NCBI RefSeq assembly: GCF_030994125.1
Contig: NZ_CP099917.1
Coordinates: 186,001-250,000, forward strand
Source: Pseudoalteromonas xiamenensis
GTDB taxonomy: Bacteria; Pseudomonadota; Gammaproteobacteria; Enterobacterales; Alteromonadaceae
Length of the DNA: 64,000 bases
Reading direction: 5' to 3'
Shown in pieces: positions 33,097 to 42,403 of this stretch (position 1 is its first letter; every line of letters starts with the position of its first letter). The translations under genes were made by a program, and so were the position numbers. Below the pieces are notes generated by a model that was given only the letters and a program-made list of their open reading frames with translations, did not search any database and was not told where the DNA came from.

Positions 33097-34359
33097 CTAA
33101 AATCGGTCAATTCGATAGGGGGTGAGTGTAATACTTGGTTCTTTATCTTGTAAGAGATCTGCGACCAGTTCAGATGTAATAGCACCTTGAGTTAGTCCTA
33201 GGTGCTGGTGGCCGAATGCAAACACAATGTTTTTGTTACTCGGTGAATAGCCAATCACTGGCAAGGAGTCCGGCAGTGAAGGGCGACAACCCATCCATGT
33301 AGACTCTATTTCCAGAGATTGAGTGGCGGGAATAAGTGCATTAGCGTGAGTAAGCAGCATGGTTGCTCTTGCGTGATTTTCTTTTGCATCGACACCTGCA
33401 AATTCGACCGTTCCTGCTAACCGAAGTCCATTATCCATCGGGGTAATTATAAATTGTCTGTCCGCGGATGCCACAGGACGCGTGATTGGGTTTTCCATAT
33501 TGAGCATGCTGTGATAACCTCGCTCGGCGTCAATAGGGACGCTATATCCCAATTGTTTTGCCAGCGATTTACTCCATACGCCGCTTGCGATTATCACCTT
33601 ATCAAAGAGGGCTTTATTGTTGTTTGCTAGTTTGATCACTTCGCCTTCTGCCGTGGACGATAGGTGTTCAACACGTTGTTGTACGAACTGTCCACCGCGA
33701 GACTGAATTTCATCGAAAAGATGAAGGCACAGTGCATGAGGGTCAGCGCTATGCGCTACGTCGTTGAACAGCAAGGCATACTTAATGTTGTGTGAGAGAT
33801 TTGGCTCTAGAGCCAAAATATCTTGCTGCTCTAGTAGTTGAACATTGACGCCTTGACTCATGTAGTGATTTTTGACCGATTCGACTTCACTAAAATCCGC
33901 GTTTTCAAACGTGAGTAAACTCCCCTTGTTACTTATGAACACATCATACGAAGTGTCTAATAACCTTTCATACGCAGCAAGACTCGGTTCGTTTAGACTT
34001 CGTAGGGCAGAGGTTAGCATCTGTTGTTTGCGTTGCGTCATATTCAGTACAAATCGCGTAAACCAAGGTATCGCTTTAAACAGGTAGCGAAGCTCTATTC
34101 GCAAAGGACCATTGGGGTCCAGCAACATTTTTGGTAGTTTCGGTAACAGTGAGCGATTGGCAAGGGGAAACACTTGTTCTGTTGCAAAGTGACCAGCATT
34201 TCCAAAAGAACACTTATTTGCGACACCATTGGGGTCGTATAAGGTCACCTGAAATCCTCGTTTTATTAGTTGCAACCCGATACACAATCCAATGATACCT
34301 GCACCTACAATTGCTACAGTTTTTGGCTTTTGTTCATCTAATTTGTTTTTATTTATCAT
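33097..34359 (-). CDS. FAD-dependent D-hydroxyproline dehydrogenase (DadA-like)
   Basis: A 420-residue flavoprotein of the D-amino-acid dehydrogenase family. The FAD-binding fold is VAIVGAGIIGLCIGLQLIKRG (about residues 15-35), then SFGNAGHFATEQVFPLA, GVWSKSLAKQLGYSVPIDAERGYH and the C-terminal GHQHLGLTQGAITSELVADLL. In this context it should oxidise cis-4-hydroxy-D-proline to 1-pyrroline-4-hydroxy-2-carboxylate, passing electrons to the quinone pool. It lies divergent from the deaminase gene that uses that product, with a shared operator in between. Family is certain; substrate is inferred from neighbours. Confidence 0.88.
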   Translation of the reverse strand: MINKNKLDEQKPKTVAIVGAGIIGLCIGLQLIKRGFQVTLYDPNGVANKCSFGNAGHFATEQVFPLANRSLLPKLPKMLLDPNGPLRIELRYLFKAIPWFTRFVLNMTQRKQQMLTSALRSLNEPSLAAYERLLDTSYDVFISNKGSLLTFENADFSEVESVKNHYMSQGVNVQLLEQQDILALEPNLSHNIKYALLFNDVAHSADPHALCLHLFDEIQSRGGQFVQQRVEHLSSTAEGEVIKLANNNKALFDKVIIASGVWSKSLAKQLGYSVPIDAERGYHSMLNMENPITRPVASADRQFIITPMDNGLRLAGTVEFAGVDAKENHARATMLLTHANALIPATQSLEIESTWMGCRPSLPDSLPVIGYSPSNKNIVFAFGHQHLGLTQGAITSELVADLLQDKEPSITLTPYRIDRF

Positions 34360-34484
34360 TTTGTATCCACGTTGAGCTCGTGCTTTGTTAACAACTTACA
34401 AAAAAATATTTCCGCAAAATCATTTGGATAGCCAGCAAATCGAAGTTGATTTCAGGAAGTTCTAATATGAAACTAAATTCAATG

Positions 34485-34513
34485 TTGAATATTGTATACA
34501 ATATGCTTATTAT
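34485..34513 (+). promoter_or_regulatory. Promoter of the catabolic operon
   Basis: TTGAAT (34485-34490), 17-bp spacer, TATTAT (34508-34513). The GntR-type operator fills most of the spacer, so repressor binding would exclude RNA polymerase. Confidence 0.6.
34489..34504. promoter_or_regulatory. Hydroxyproline-regulon operator, divergent promoter copy
   Basis: ATATTGTATACAATAT, a perfect 16-bp palindrome with a TTGTATACAA core as in FadR-subfamily GntR operators. It lies between the dehydrogenase (-) and deaminase (+) genes and can regulate both. Confidence 0.8.
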
Positions 34514-34611
34514 GGCAAGTACAAAACGTAAGCATGCATGTTTCAAGTTCAATCCGCGTTTAGTGACAAACATAAATCAATTCACGATGCGCATTTAATG
34601 AGGAAGACAAA

Positions 34612-35550
34612 ATGGCTTTAGCTCAGATGGCTAACCCGACTATTAACTGGCATGGTGTATATCCTGCTGTGACAACACAATTTAACGACGACGGTAGCAT
34701 CAACTTCGATGCAACGGCGAACATGATTGAAGCACTAATAGAAGATGGTATTCACGGTGTAATCGTTATGGGGACGGTTGGTGAAAACTGTTCGTTACGC
34801 ATCGAAGAAAAGCGTGAAGTACTTCGTAGAGCAAAAGAACTTGTGGCAGGCCGTATTCCGGTTATAAGCGGTGTTGCAGAAACAACCACGCAATTTGCCA
34901 TTGAGTTTGTTCAAGCGGCGGAAGAAATTGGCGTCGACGGTTTAATGGTGTTGCCAGGCATGGTGTACCGTTCAACGGAACGTGAGGCTATTCATCATTA
35001 CCAACAGATTGCGCGTGCAACGTCACTTCCTATCATGATTTACAACAACCCAGTAACCTACGGCGTTGATTTAGGCCTAGAGAGTATGAAAGTACTGGCT
35101 GATGAGAAAAATATTGTTGCAATAAAAGAATCTACAACAGATACGCGTCGTCTGACTGAGTTGGCTAACGAGTTTGGTGATCGCTTTACCGTATTTTGTG
35201 GTGTTGATGATATTGCTCTTGAAAGTTTAATGCTTGGCGCTCATGGCTGGATTTCAGGTTTAACTAACGTCTTTCCAAAAGAATCAGTAGCAATCTACAC
35301 ACTCGCGAAACAAAGACGTTATGACGAAGCGCTTGAGATATGGCGTTGGTTCTTGCCTTTACTTCGTCTTGATACCATTCCAACTTTGGTTCAATGCATT
35401 AAGTACGCGGAACAGTTAGCTGGTCGTGGCAAAGAAACCGTGCGTGCACCTCGTTTACCTCTTACCAATGACGAAAAAGCACAAATCAACTCGATGTACG
35501 ACAAGGCAATGTCGAATCGAATCGACCTCAGCAAGTTTAATTTGGATTAA
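34612..35550 (+). CDS. DHDPS-family 1-pyrroline-4-hydroxy-2-carboxylate deaminase
   Basis: A 312-residue TIM-barrel lyase of the dihydrodipicolinate synthase family. Schiff-base Lys172 in VAIKEST and the active-site Tyr in MIYNNPVTYG (about 144) are present; GTVGENCSL replaces the usual GTTGE loop. In hydroxyproline clusters this family member converts 1-pyrroline-4-hydroxy-2-carboxylate to 2-oxoglutarate semialdehyde plus ammonia. The surrounding epimerase, dehydrogenase and semialdehyde dehydrogenase make that job very likely here. GAGGAAG precedes the ATG. First gene of a rightward operon; the epimerase follows after 4 bp. Confidence 0.88.
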   Translation: MALAQMANPTINWHGVYPAVTTQFNDDGSINFDATANMIEALIEDGIHGVIVMGTVGENCSLRIEEKREVLRRAKELVAGRIPVISGVAETTTQFAIEFVQAAEEIGVDGLMVLPGMVYRSTEREAIHHYQQIARATSLPIMIYNNPVTYGVDLGLESMKVLADEKNIVAIKESTTDTRRLTELANEFGDRFTVFCGVDDIALESLMLGAHGWISGLTNVFPKESVAIYTLAKQRRYDEALEIWRWFLPLLRLDTIPTLVQCIKYAEQLAGRGKETVRAPRLPLTNDEKAQINSMYDKAMSNRIDLSKFNLD

Positions 35551-35554
35551 GCCT

Positions 35555-36556
35555 ATGCGTAAGGGGACTTATTTCTGCCTAGATGGTCACACATGTGGAA
35601 ACCCTGTGCGACTGATCACCAGCGGTCATCCGAATTTGCTTGGTGCGACAATGAGTGACAAACGTCAGCACTTTCTAAAGGAGTTTGATTGGATACGAAC
35701 AGGACTAATGTTTGAGCCACGTGGGCATGACATGATGTCAGGTTCATTTATTTATCCACCGACGACAGTCGATGGGGACGCGAGCGTATTGTTCGTTGAA
35801 ACGTCCGGTTGCCTTCCTATGTGCGGACACGGCTTGATCGGTACATTAACGTTTGCGCTTGAAAGTGGCCTTCTGACAGCGAAAAGCCCTAATGAGCTTA
35901 AAATTGACACGCCAGCAGGGCGTGTCAATGCAGAATTCCATCGTGTCGGCGATAAAGTTGAATGGGTAAAGCTCTACAACGTGCCTTCATTTTTATTGCA
36001 TGAAAACGTGACGATTAATGTACCAGATTTAGGCGAACTCACTGTCGATATCGCTTATGGCGGAAACTTTTACATTATCGTGGAACCACAAACGAACTTT
36101 CCGGGTATTGAGCATTGGGATGCAGCAAAAATATTGCATTTCAGTCCCATTGTTCGGCAAATCATCAATGATTCACTGGATTGCGTTCATCCACTTGATA
36201 GCACCGTGCGCGGAGCGTCACATCTACTTTGGACAGGCGAATGTAAACATCAAAATTCTGATGGTGCCAATGCTGTGTTTTACGGTGATAAGGCGATTGA
36301 CCGCTCGCCTTGTGGGACAGGTACTTCCGCACGGATGGCGCAACGGTTTGCGAAGGGATTACTCGGCGAGGGGGATGAATTTGTTCACGAAAGTTACATT
36401 GGTAGCCAGTTTATCGGAAAAGTTGAAGGCCTAACGGAAGTGGCAGGAAAAGCCGCGATTCTGCCAAGTATTCGTGGCTGGGCACGGATGACAGGTAAAA
36501 ACGCTATCACAATCGATGATGCAGATCCGTATGCATTCGGATTTCAAGTAATATAA
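35555..36556 (+). CDS. 4-hydroxyproline 2-epimerase
   Basis: A 333-residue member of the proline racemase superfamily that interconverts trans-4-hydroxy-L-proline and cis-4-hydroxy-D-proline. Both catalytic cysteines are present: Cys90 in LPMCGHGLIG and Cys253 in DRSPCGTGTSARMA. GHTCGNPVRL at the N-terminus and MFEPRGHDMMSG are family signatures. The ATG at 35555, 4 bp after the deaminase stop, is chosen because upstream in-frame sequence merely overlaps the deaminase in another frame. Compare with the 42404 paralogue, in which the second Cys is Thr. Confidence 0.92.
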   Translation: MRKGTYFCLDGHTCGNPVRLITSGHPNLLGATMSDKRQHFLKEFDWIRTGLMFEPRGHDMMSGSFIYPPTTVDGDASVLFVETSGCLPMCGHGLIGTLTFALESGLLTAKSPNELKIDTPAGRVNAEFHRVGDKVEWVKLYNVPSFLLHENVTINVPDLGELTVDIAYGGNFYIIVEPQTNFPGIEHWDAAKILHFSPIVRQIINDSLDCVHPLDSTVRGASHLLWTGECKHQNSDGANAVFYGDKAIDRSPCGTGTSARMAQRFAKGLLGEGDEFVHESYIGSQFIGKVEGLTEVAGKAAILPSIRGWARMTGKNAITIDDADPYAFGFQVI

Positions 36557-36568
36557 AGGCGTTGAATT

Positions 36569-38065
36569 ATGCTAACAGGAAAATCATTTATAGCAGGTAT
36601 TTGGCAGGGTGATGCGACAAATGGCGTATTTAATGCGTTTTCGCCAAGCCAAAACTGCGCACTAGACACCCCATTTTTTAACGCAACCGAGTTGATGGTC
36701 GCGGATGCGATCAATCAAGCGCAGCGAGCGTTTATCGAATATCGACAAACGACACGCGAACAAAAATCGGCCTTTCTAAATTGTATTGCTGATGAAATCG
36801 AAAAACTCGGTGATAAGTTACTTGAAACAACTCATCAAGAGACAAACTTGCCAATAATGCGACTTCAAGGTGAGCGTGGTCGAACGGTTAATCAGTTACG
36901 CTTTTTCGCATCCGAGTTGGGCAAAGAAAATAACGTACTTTATCGACTACGCGAATTTGATCAGGCAGAGCCTAACAGAATGCCTTTGCCTAAGCCTCAG
37001 TTGGAACTTGACTATTTGCCTGTGGGCGTTGTCGCGGTATTTGGTGCTTCAAATTTCCCGTACGCATTTTCAACTGCGGGCGGTGACACGGCTTCTGCGC
37101 TCGCAGCAGGTTGTCCAGTAGTTATGAAAAGCCATACCGCGCATCCAGGTACTTCAGAGCTTATTACGCGTGCGATCGAAGCGGCAATTAAAAAATGTAA
37201 TATGCCCAAAGGCGTGTTTTCAATGATCCAAGCTAAACACTACGAAATTTCTCATCAGCTAGTCGCTCATCCGTTCGTGAAAGCGGTTGGTTTTACGGGA
37301 TCGTTAAATGTAGCCAAAAAACTCATTGAAACGATTAACCAGCGTACAGAAGCGATACCGTTTTATGGTGAATTGGGCTCTGTAAACCCGCAATTCGTAC
37401 TTTCTGCAAGTGCTGACGATGCTCAAGTAGGGTTAGGACAAGCCTTAGTTCAATCAATGCTCATGGGTAATGGACAATTTTGTACAAGCCCGGGAGTTTG
37501 GCTTGTGCACAATCGAGAAGAAAGTTTGATTGAAGAAATTAAAGTAGGCATTGAGACGAGTAAATCAGACACTTTGTTAACTCCCGCAATTGTGTCAAGT
37601 TACAAAAACGCAATCGAAACACGATCGAAATTAGGCGGCGTTTCACTATTAGCGAAGGGTCAAGAGGTTGAATCGTTTCATGCAACACCACATGTCTTTA
37701 AGACAGATCTAGAGACCTATCTTGAAACGAAGGCACTACATGAAGAAGTGTTTGGCCCGCAAGCGGTTTTAGTGACCTATCAGGACGAAGCTGAGTTGTT
37801 CCAATTCGTGAGCCAACTGGAAGGGCAGTTAACGGCGTCGGTTCATGGCAATGAATTGGCGATATCACGTAATCAAGCGTTAATCGAACGATTGCAGTAT
37901 ACGGTTGGTCGATTGATCTTTAATCAAATGCCAACGGGCGTCGAAGTCTGTTGTTCGATGAACCATGGAGGTCCATTTCCGTCCTCGAGTGATGTTCGTA
38001 GCACGTCGGTCGGCTCTGGCGCGCTATTACGTTTTGTTCGTCCAATCTGTTATCAAGGACGCTAA
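36569..38065 (+). CDS. 2-oxoglutarate semialdehyde dehydrogenase
   Basis: A 498-residue NAD(P)-dependent aldehyde dehydrogenase. VFGASNFPYAFSTAGGDTASALAAG is the cofactor-binding part, Glu268 in FYGELGSVNPQF and catalytic Cys305 in NGQFCTSPG are present. GELGSVNPQF and the FPYAFSTAGGDT stretch are typical of the hydroxyproline/glucarate-type semialdehyde dehydrogenases. It should turn 2-oxoglutarate semialdehyde into 2-oxoglutarate for the TCA cycle, the last step of the trans-4-hydroxyproline pathway. It is 12 bp after the epimerase and ends at a strong terminator. Confidence 0.92.
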   Translation: MLTGKSFIAGIWQGDATNGVFNAFSPSQNCALDTPFFNATELMVADAINQAQRAFIEYRQTTREQKSAFLNCIADEIEKLGDKLLETTHQETNLPIMRLQGERGRTVNQLRFFASELGKENNVLYRLREFDQAEPNRMPLPKPQLELDYLPVGVVAVFGASNFPYAFSTAGGDTASALAAGCPVVMKSHTAHPGTSELITRAIEAAIKKCNMPKGVFSMIQAKHYEISHQLVAHPFVKAVGFTGSLNVAKKLIETINQRTEAIPFYGELGSVNPQFVLSASADDAQVGLGQALVQSMLMGNGQFCTSPGVWLVHNREESLIEEIKVGIETSKSDTLLTPAIVSSYKNAIETRSKLGGVSLLAKGQEVESFHATPHVFKTDLETYLETKALHEEVFGPQAVLVTYQDEAELFQFVSQLEGQLTASVHGNELAISRNQALIERLQYTVGRLIFNQMPTGVEVCCSMNHGGPFPSSSDVRSTSVGSGALLRFVRPICYQGR

Positions 38066-38121
38066 TATTGACGTTTCGAATACACTTATTGTAAACGATT
38101 AGGTATTTTAAGTAGCACCCC

Positions 38122-38158
38122 AAGAGGTAATTCAATCTGAATGAGTTACCTCTTTTTT
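38122..38158 (+). terminator. Terminator of the catabolic operon
   Basis: AAGAGGTAA (38122-38130) pairs with TTACCTCTT (38146-38154) followed by TTTT. Lies 57 bp after the semialdehyde dehydrogenase stop. Confidence 0.85.
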
Positions 38159-38221
38159 GGTTTTTGTTAGTCTGTTTTACGCAACATTTGTTTTAGGATT
38201 GGTAATACGATTTTATTATGT

Positions 38222-38237
38222 ATAATGTATGCGAGAT
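38222..38237. promoter_or_regulatory. Degenerate hydroxyproline-regulon operator before gntR
   Basis: ATAATGTATGCGAGAT matches the 16-bp consensus at 12 positions and lies 21 bp before the regulator's ATG. A weaker site would allow autoregulation at higher repressor levels. Confidence 0.4.
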
Positions 38238-38258
38238 TGTATTTAAAAAGAGTGCTTT

Positions 38259-38921
38259 ATGGCGATTGAGCATAAAACAAGAACACAGTTAGTTGCAGAA
38301 GCAATTCGTGAAAAAATTCTCTCGGGTGAAATAAAAGCGGGAGAGCCTTTGCGTCAAGCCGCGCTTGCAGCGGAGCTTAACGTAAGCCGTATTCCTGTAC
38401 GTGAGGCACTATTGCAGTTGGAAGCAGAAGGGCTCGTTAATTTTGAAGCTCATAAAGGCGCAACAGCAACTCAGCTTAACTCCGACCAAATCGATGAAAT
38501 ATTTGACTTAAGAGCATTGTTAGAAGCTGAATTACTTCGCCACTCTATTACAAATCTTACGCCAAGAGATCTTCTCGAAGCGGAGGCGATTTTATTTGAT
38601 TTAGAAGCGGCGACTGAAGCTGGAGATACTCAATTAGCGACTGGTAAGCTAAACGCAGAGTTTCACGGTAAGCTTTACAGCAAAGCTGAGCGACCGCAGA
38701 CAAAAGAACTTGTCGCGGTATACAGCAAAAATTCTGAACGATATGTACGTATGCACATTTTGCTCGCCGGTGGTATTAAAACTGCGCCAGAAGAACATCG
38801 ACAATTGCTAGAGTTGTGTAAAACAAAGCAAGTCGATGAAGCATGTGACTATTTGAAAAAGCACATACTTGGGGCAAAAGAAGACATCAAACATCTACTT
38901 GTTAAAATCGAAAACAAGTAG
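38259..38921 (+). CDS. GntR family regulator with FCD domain
   Basis: A 220-residue FadR-subfamily regulator. The N-terminal winged helix is clear: VAEAIREKILSGEIKAGEPLRQAALAAELNVSRIPVREALLQLEAEGLV, residues about 11-59. The C-terminal FCD ligand-binding domain follows (EIFDLRALLEAELLRH, FHGKLYSKAERPQTKELV, EEHRQLLELCK), with Asp/His residues that usually bind metal. It sits between the two halves of the hydroxyproline cluster and is the natural candidate to bind ATATTGTATACAATAT. Ligand probably hydroxyproline or a pathway intermediate. Transcribed alone with its own terminator. Confidence 0.9.
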   Translation: MAIEHKTRTQLVAEAIREKILSGEIKAGEPLRQAALAAELNVSRIPVREALLQLEAEGLVNFEAHKGATATQLNSDQIDEIFDLRALLEAELLRHSITNLTPRDLLEAEAILFDLEAATEAGDTQLATGKLNAEFHGKLYSKAERPQTKELVAVYSKNSERYVRMHILLAGGIKTAPEEHRQLLELCKTKQVDEACDYLKKHILGAKEDIKHLLVKIENK

Positions 38922-38932
38922 GTAGTCAAGAA

Positions 38933-38956
38933 AAGGGCACTCAGTGCTCTTTTTTT
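38933..38956 (+). terminator. Terminator of gntR
   Basis: AAGGGCAC pairs with GTGCTCTT (one G-U pair) around TCA, followed by six more T residues. Confidence 0.85.
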
Positions 38957-39225
38957 ATTCTAAGACAGACCGCCACTTGTAAGGTGATCGCACTTAATTA
39001 CCTAGTGAAAAATCCTCATTTCACCACAATGACACCATTTCAAAAACTCGGCTAATTCGGATAGATTTCGATTATTCTTCATTTTGTGTCTCAGAATTTA
39101 CCTGTTAATTCATCGTTTTAAGTCACATCACAGCTAATACGTTTTGGTCTAACCAGTTAAATATTACATTGAAAACAATCAGATAGATGCTTTTTGATAT
39201 ATATTTGCAAAAAACAAACTAAAAT

Positions 39226-39241
39226 ATATTGTATACAATAT
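39226..39241. promoter_or_regulatory. Hydroxyproline-regulon operator, receptor copy
   Basis: ATATTGTATACAATAT, identical to the copy at 34489-34504, located 66 bp before the receptor ATG. An exact 16-bp repeat at two promoters of one pathway is strong evidence for shared control. Confidence 0.8.
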
Positions 39242-39307
39242 GTAATATGTGTATCTTTTGTCCATCAACAGAATGTATTTACCCATGATAAAAACAAAGG
39301 ACAAGAG

Positions 39308-42304
39308 ATGAAGAGCAATAATAAAAATCGCCTTCTACCCGCGCGATCTTTAACTTCTTTAGCAATAGCCACTGCGTTAACTGGTGCACTCGTTTGGCAG
39401 ATGCCAGCTCATGCTGCTGATGGCAACAGTATGGTACGTGGTCATATAGAAAACGTGTCAGGTTCGGAACTCATCGGCGCGACATTAACGTTCTCTCACA
39501 AGTCAAAGGGCCTCAAGTACACCGTGGTCACAAATGGCGAAGGGGATTACATTCTGCGTAATTTACCTGTCGGTATTTATGATGTGAGCATCGTAAAAGA
39601 CGGATACGAACAAGTAATTCAACAAGACGTGTCTGTAACGGTTGGGCAAGCAGTGGTACTCGATGTGGCCATGCAACAACAAGGTTCAATGGAACGTATC
39701 GCTGTTACGGGTGCTGCAATTCGACGCGTTGACATGGCGAGTTCAACGGCTGGTATTACGATTACAGATAATGACCTACGATTAATGCCAGTCAGCACGG
39801 GCTTTGAAAATATGGCGCTGATGGCACCAGGTACAGCACTGCCTGGTGGTGACAAGTTTAAAGGCACGTCGAGTTTTGGCGGTTCCTCAGCAGCTGAGAA
39901 CAGCTACTATTTCAATGGGCTAAACGTAACAAGTATTCGTACCGGTCTAGGTGCAATTCGCCTTCCTTGGGAAGCTGTCGCTCAAACGCAAATCAAAACT
40001 GGAGGCGTGAGCCCAGAATTTGGTGGTGCACTGGGTGGGATCATCAATGCGGTATCAAAATCGGGAGATAATGATTTCGATTTCGGTATCGAAACGCGTT
40101 GGGATCCGAAGTCGCTTCGCGAACAGCATGATTCGGTGTATCAGACGAATGGCACTATCGATACGAACGAACAACAATCCTATTACGACTTTAAAGAATT
40201 TCAAATTTGGGCAAGTGGCGCGCTAATCGAAGATAAAGTGTTTGGCTACGCACTTTTCGCACCTCGTCGTGAACAAGAGGAATGGGCAGGACAAACGACC
40301 AAAACGTCGCGTGACCGCGATGAAGATCGTTGGTTTGCGAAACTTGACTGGTTTATTAATGAAGATCACTCAGTCGGATTTTCAGCGATGAACAACAAAC
40401 GTACTTGGACGAATAAAACATTCGAATACGAATGGGAGTCAAACGTTGTTGGGGACCAGAAGGGGGTAGATGCGCCCGGTGAAGACGGTGGCAAAGTGCT
40501 GAGTCTAAACTACTCAGGTTATATCACGGATACCTTCTCGATGACCGCTGTTGTAGGACGTGTAACAGAAAATGTTGAGAACGTTGTTGCTTCTACGGAT
40601 CCAAGTGTCTATGACTATCAAGATGGTACAGTCATTTTGAGTTCTCATACTGCTTCAAGCGTAAAAGAAGAAAAGTTTGTTCGTGACCAAGCACGCTTAG
40701 ATTTCTCTTGGGATTTAGATGACCACGCGTTGCAATTTGGTTTGGACTACACCAACGTAAGCGTAAAGTTTCATGAAGGACAAAACGGCATCGGCGAAGC
40801 TGAAGGTTGGTGGTCTGTAAAAAATGCTGGCGCCAATGATATTTCAGGTGCATTACAAGGCGTACCTTACATTGAGCGCCGTGTACGCACACGCGATGTT
40901 GATTCAGATGTGAAATCCAAAGCGATTTACATCAATGATTCTTGGCAGGTAAATGACCAGCTCGTCCTAAATCTAGGTCTTAGATACAGTGAATTTGAAA
41001 ACACGGTTACGGATGGTCGCTCGTTTGCGAAATTGGATGAACAGTTCGCTCCTCGTTTACAAGCGATTTATGATTTACATGGCGATGGTAGTGCGAAGGT
41101 GTTTGCGACTTTTGGGCGTTATTTCCAACCCGTATCAGCAAACATGAACATTACGCAAGGTTCCGCGTCGGTTGAGTGGTTTGAATATTTTGCTTTGGAT
41201 GACGTTGATGGTGCAGGCCACCCAGTTCTGCTTGCAGACGGCTCACCAAGTCGCGGCGACATGTTACGAGACAAACGCTGGCGCCAACGTGGTATTACCG
41301 AACCAGGTCTAATCGCTTCTAGCTCTTTGAAACCAATGTATTCGGATGAATTTACATTGGGCTATGAACAAGAATTTGGTGATGGCATGAAAGCGGGGAT
41401 CCGAGGTATTTATCGTGATTTGGGTCGCAGCCTTGAAGACACGGATGTAGCGCCAGTCCTTGCGAAAAAACTCGCTGAGCTAGGTATTGTTGATAACGTC
41501 GGCCAAAGCTCGTACTACGTTTTAAACAACCCGGGTGAAGACATTTTGATGTCTTATGACTTCAATGGCGATGGTGAGATTGATAATGTCACGCTGACAT
41601 CTGAGGAATTGGCGTTACCAAAGCCAAAACGTCGCTATCTAGCCGTTGAGCTTACGCTTGAAGGGAATTGGAACGACGATTTACGTTTTAACTCGTCTTA
41701 CACTTGGTCTAAGAGCTATGGAAATACAGAAGGTCTTGTAAAAACCGACAATAACCAAGCGGATCCAGGCTGGACAACATCTTACGACTATGCAGATTTG
41801 ATGGACCACAGCTACGGTAGTCTTCCAAATGATCACCGCCATTCGATTAAGTTCTCAGGTTCCTATCGTTTAACAGACGATTTGACGTTAGGTTTGGTAG
41901 CACGCACCACATCCGGTCGTCCAAAAAGCTATTTCTCAGTGCACCCAACAGGTGTTGATAGCTGTGCCGCAGGATCACCATGGGAAGATTGTGCGAGTGT
42001 GTATTACGACCACGCATCGCATTACGATGAAAATGGCAATCCAGCACCGCGAGGTAGTGCAGGAAACCTACCATGGGTGACAAATGTCGATATGTCGATT
42101 GCGTATCAAACCACATTATATGGTAACGATTTAACGCTTAAGGGCACGGTGTATAACCTACTTGACGCGGATTCTGCGACAAACATCAACGAAGAACGTA
42201 CGTATTTCGGTGATGATGGTTTGGCATTGAATCCAAATTACGGTCTAGTCACTGAACGCCAAGAAGAACGTTTTGTGTCGTTTGTTGCTCGGTTAACGTT
42301 CTAA
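39308..42304 (+). CDS. TonB-dependent receptor, Oar-like, with carboxypeptidase-regulatory domain
   Basis: A 999-residue outer-membrane receptor. Signal peptide (ATALTGALVWQMPAHA-AD), then a CarboxypepD_reg-like beta-sandwich (MVRGHIENVSGSELIGATLTF to DVSVTVGQAVVLDVAM), plug domain and a long barrel with Asp-rich loops; it ends RLTF with the C-terminal Phe. Proteins of this layout often import peptides. The exact operator copy upstream and its place between gntR and the trans-3-hydroxyproline genes suggest uptake of hydroxyproline-rich peptides, an inference. ATG 39308 has AAAGGACAAG upstream. A strong hairpin terminator follows directly before the next gene. Confidence 0.9.
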   Translation: MKSNNKNRLLPARSLTSLAIATALTGALVWQMPAHAADGNSMVRGHIENVSGSELIGATLTFSHKSKGLKYTVVTNGEGDYILRNLPVGIYDVSIVKDGYEQVIQQDVSVTVGQAVVLDVAMQQQGSMERIAVTGAAIRRVDMASSTAGITITDNDLRLMPVSTGFENMALMAPGTALPGGDKFKGTSSFGGSSAAENSYYFNGLNVTSIRTGLGAIRLPWEAVAQTQIKTGGVSPEFGGALGGIINAVSKSGDNDFDFGIETRWDPKSLREQHDSVYQTNGTIDTNEQQSYYDFKEFQIWASGALIEDKVFGYALFAPRREQEEWAGQTTKTSRDRDEDRWFAKLDWFINEDHSVGFSAMNNKRTWTNKTFEYEWESNVVGDQKGVDAPGEDGGKVLSLNYSGYITDTFSMTAVVGRVTENVENVVASTDPSVYDYQDGTVILSSHTASSVKEEKFVRDQARLDFSWDLDDHALQFGLDYTNVSVKFHEGQNGIGEAEGWWSVKNAGANDISGALQGVPYIERRVRTRDVDSDVKSKAIYINDSWQVNDQLVLNLGLRYSEFENTVTDGRSFAKLDEQFAPRLQAIYDLHGDGSAKVFATFGRYFQPVSANMNITQGSASVEWFEYFALDDVDGAGHPVLLADGSPSRGDMLRDKRWRQRGITEPGLIASSSLKPMYSDEFTLGYEQEFGDGMKAGIRGIYRDLGRSLEDTDVAPVLAKKLAELGIVDNVGQSSYYVLNNPGEDILMSYDFNGDGEIDNVTLTSEELALPKPKRRYLAVELTLEGNWNDDLRFNSSYTWSKSYGNTEGLVKTDNNQADPGWTTSYDYADLMDHSYGSLPNDHRHSIKFSGSYRLTDDLTLGLVARTTSGRPKSYFSVHPTGVDSCAAGSPWEDCASVYYDHASHYDENGNPAPRGSAGNLPWVTNVDMSIAYQTTLYGNDLTLKGTVYNLLDADSATNINEERTYFGDDGLALNPNYGLVTERQEERFVSFVARLTF

Positions 42305-42359
42305 GTTTTTCCCTGTGTTAAACATGTACACGGATGTACTGGTTGTTTTTAGTAAAGTC

Positions 42360-42390
42360 AATGTCGGGCTCTTCGAGCTCGACATTTTTT
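42360..42390 (+). terminator. Terminator or attenuator inside the receptor/dehydratase operon
   Basis: AATGTCGGGCTC pairs over 12 bp (one G-U) with GAGCTCGACATT around TTC, followed by a run of T. Only 13 bases separate its end from the GTG of the next gene, so downstream genes rely on read-through or a promoter that I cannot identify. Confidence 0.85.
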
Positions 42391-42403
42391 ATTGGAGTAC
42401 GGA

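Larger units (their letters stand above)
38922..39307. other. Intergenic region before the TonB-dependent receptor (386 bp)
   Basis: Holds the gntR terminator at the left and the regulon operator at 39226-39241. The part between is AT-rich with no gene that I can support. An in-frame extension of the receptor gene to 39194 would cover the operator and is rejected. Confidence 0.6.

Noticed and set aside
39194..39307. N-terminal extension of the Oar-like receptor
   Set aside because: It would translate the regulon operator and precede the signal peptide; the ATG at 39308 has a good ribosome binding site.
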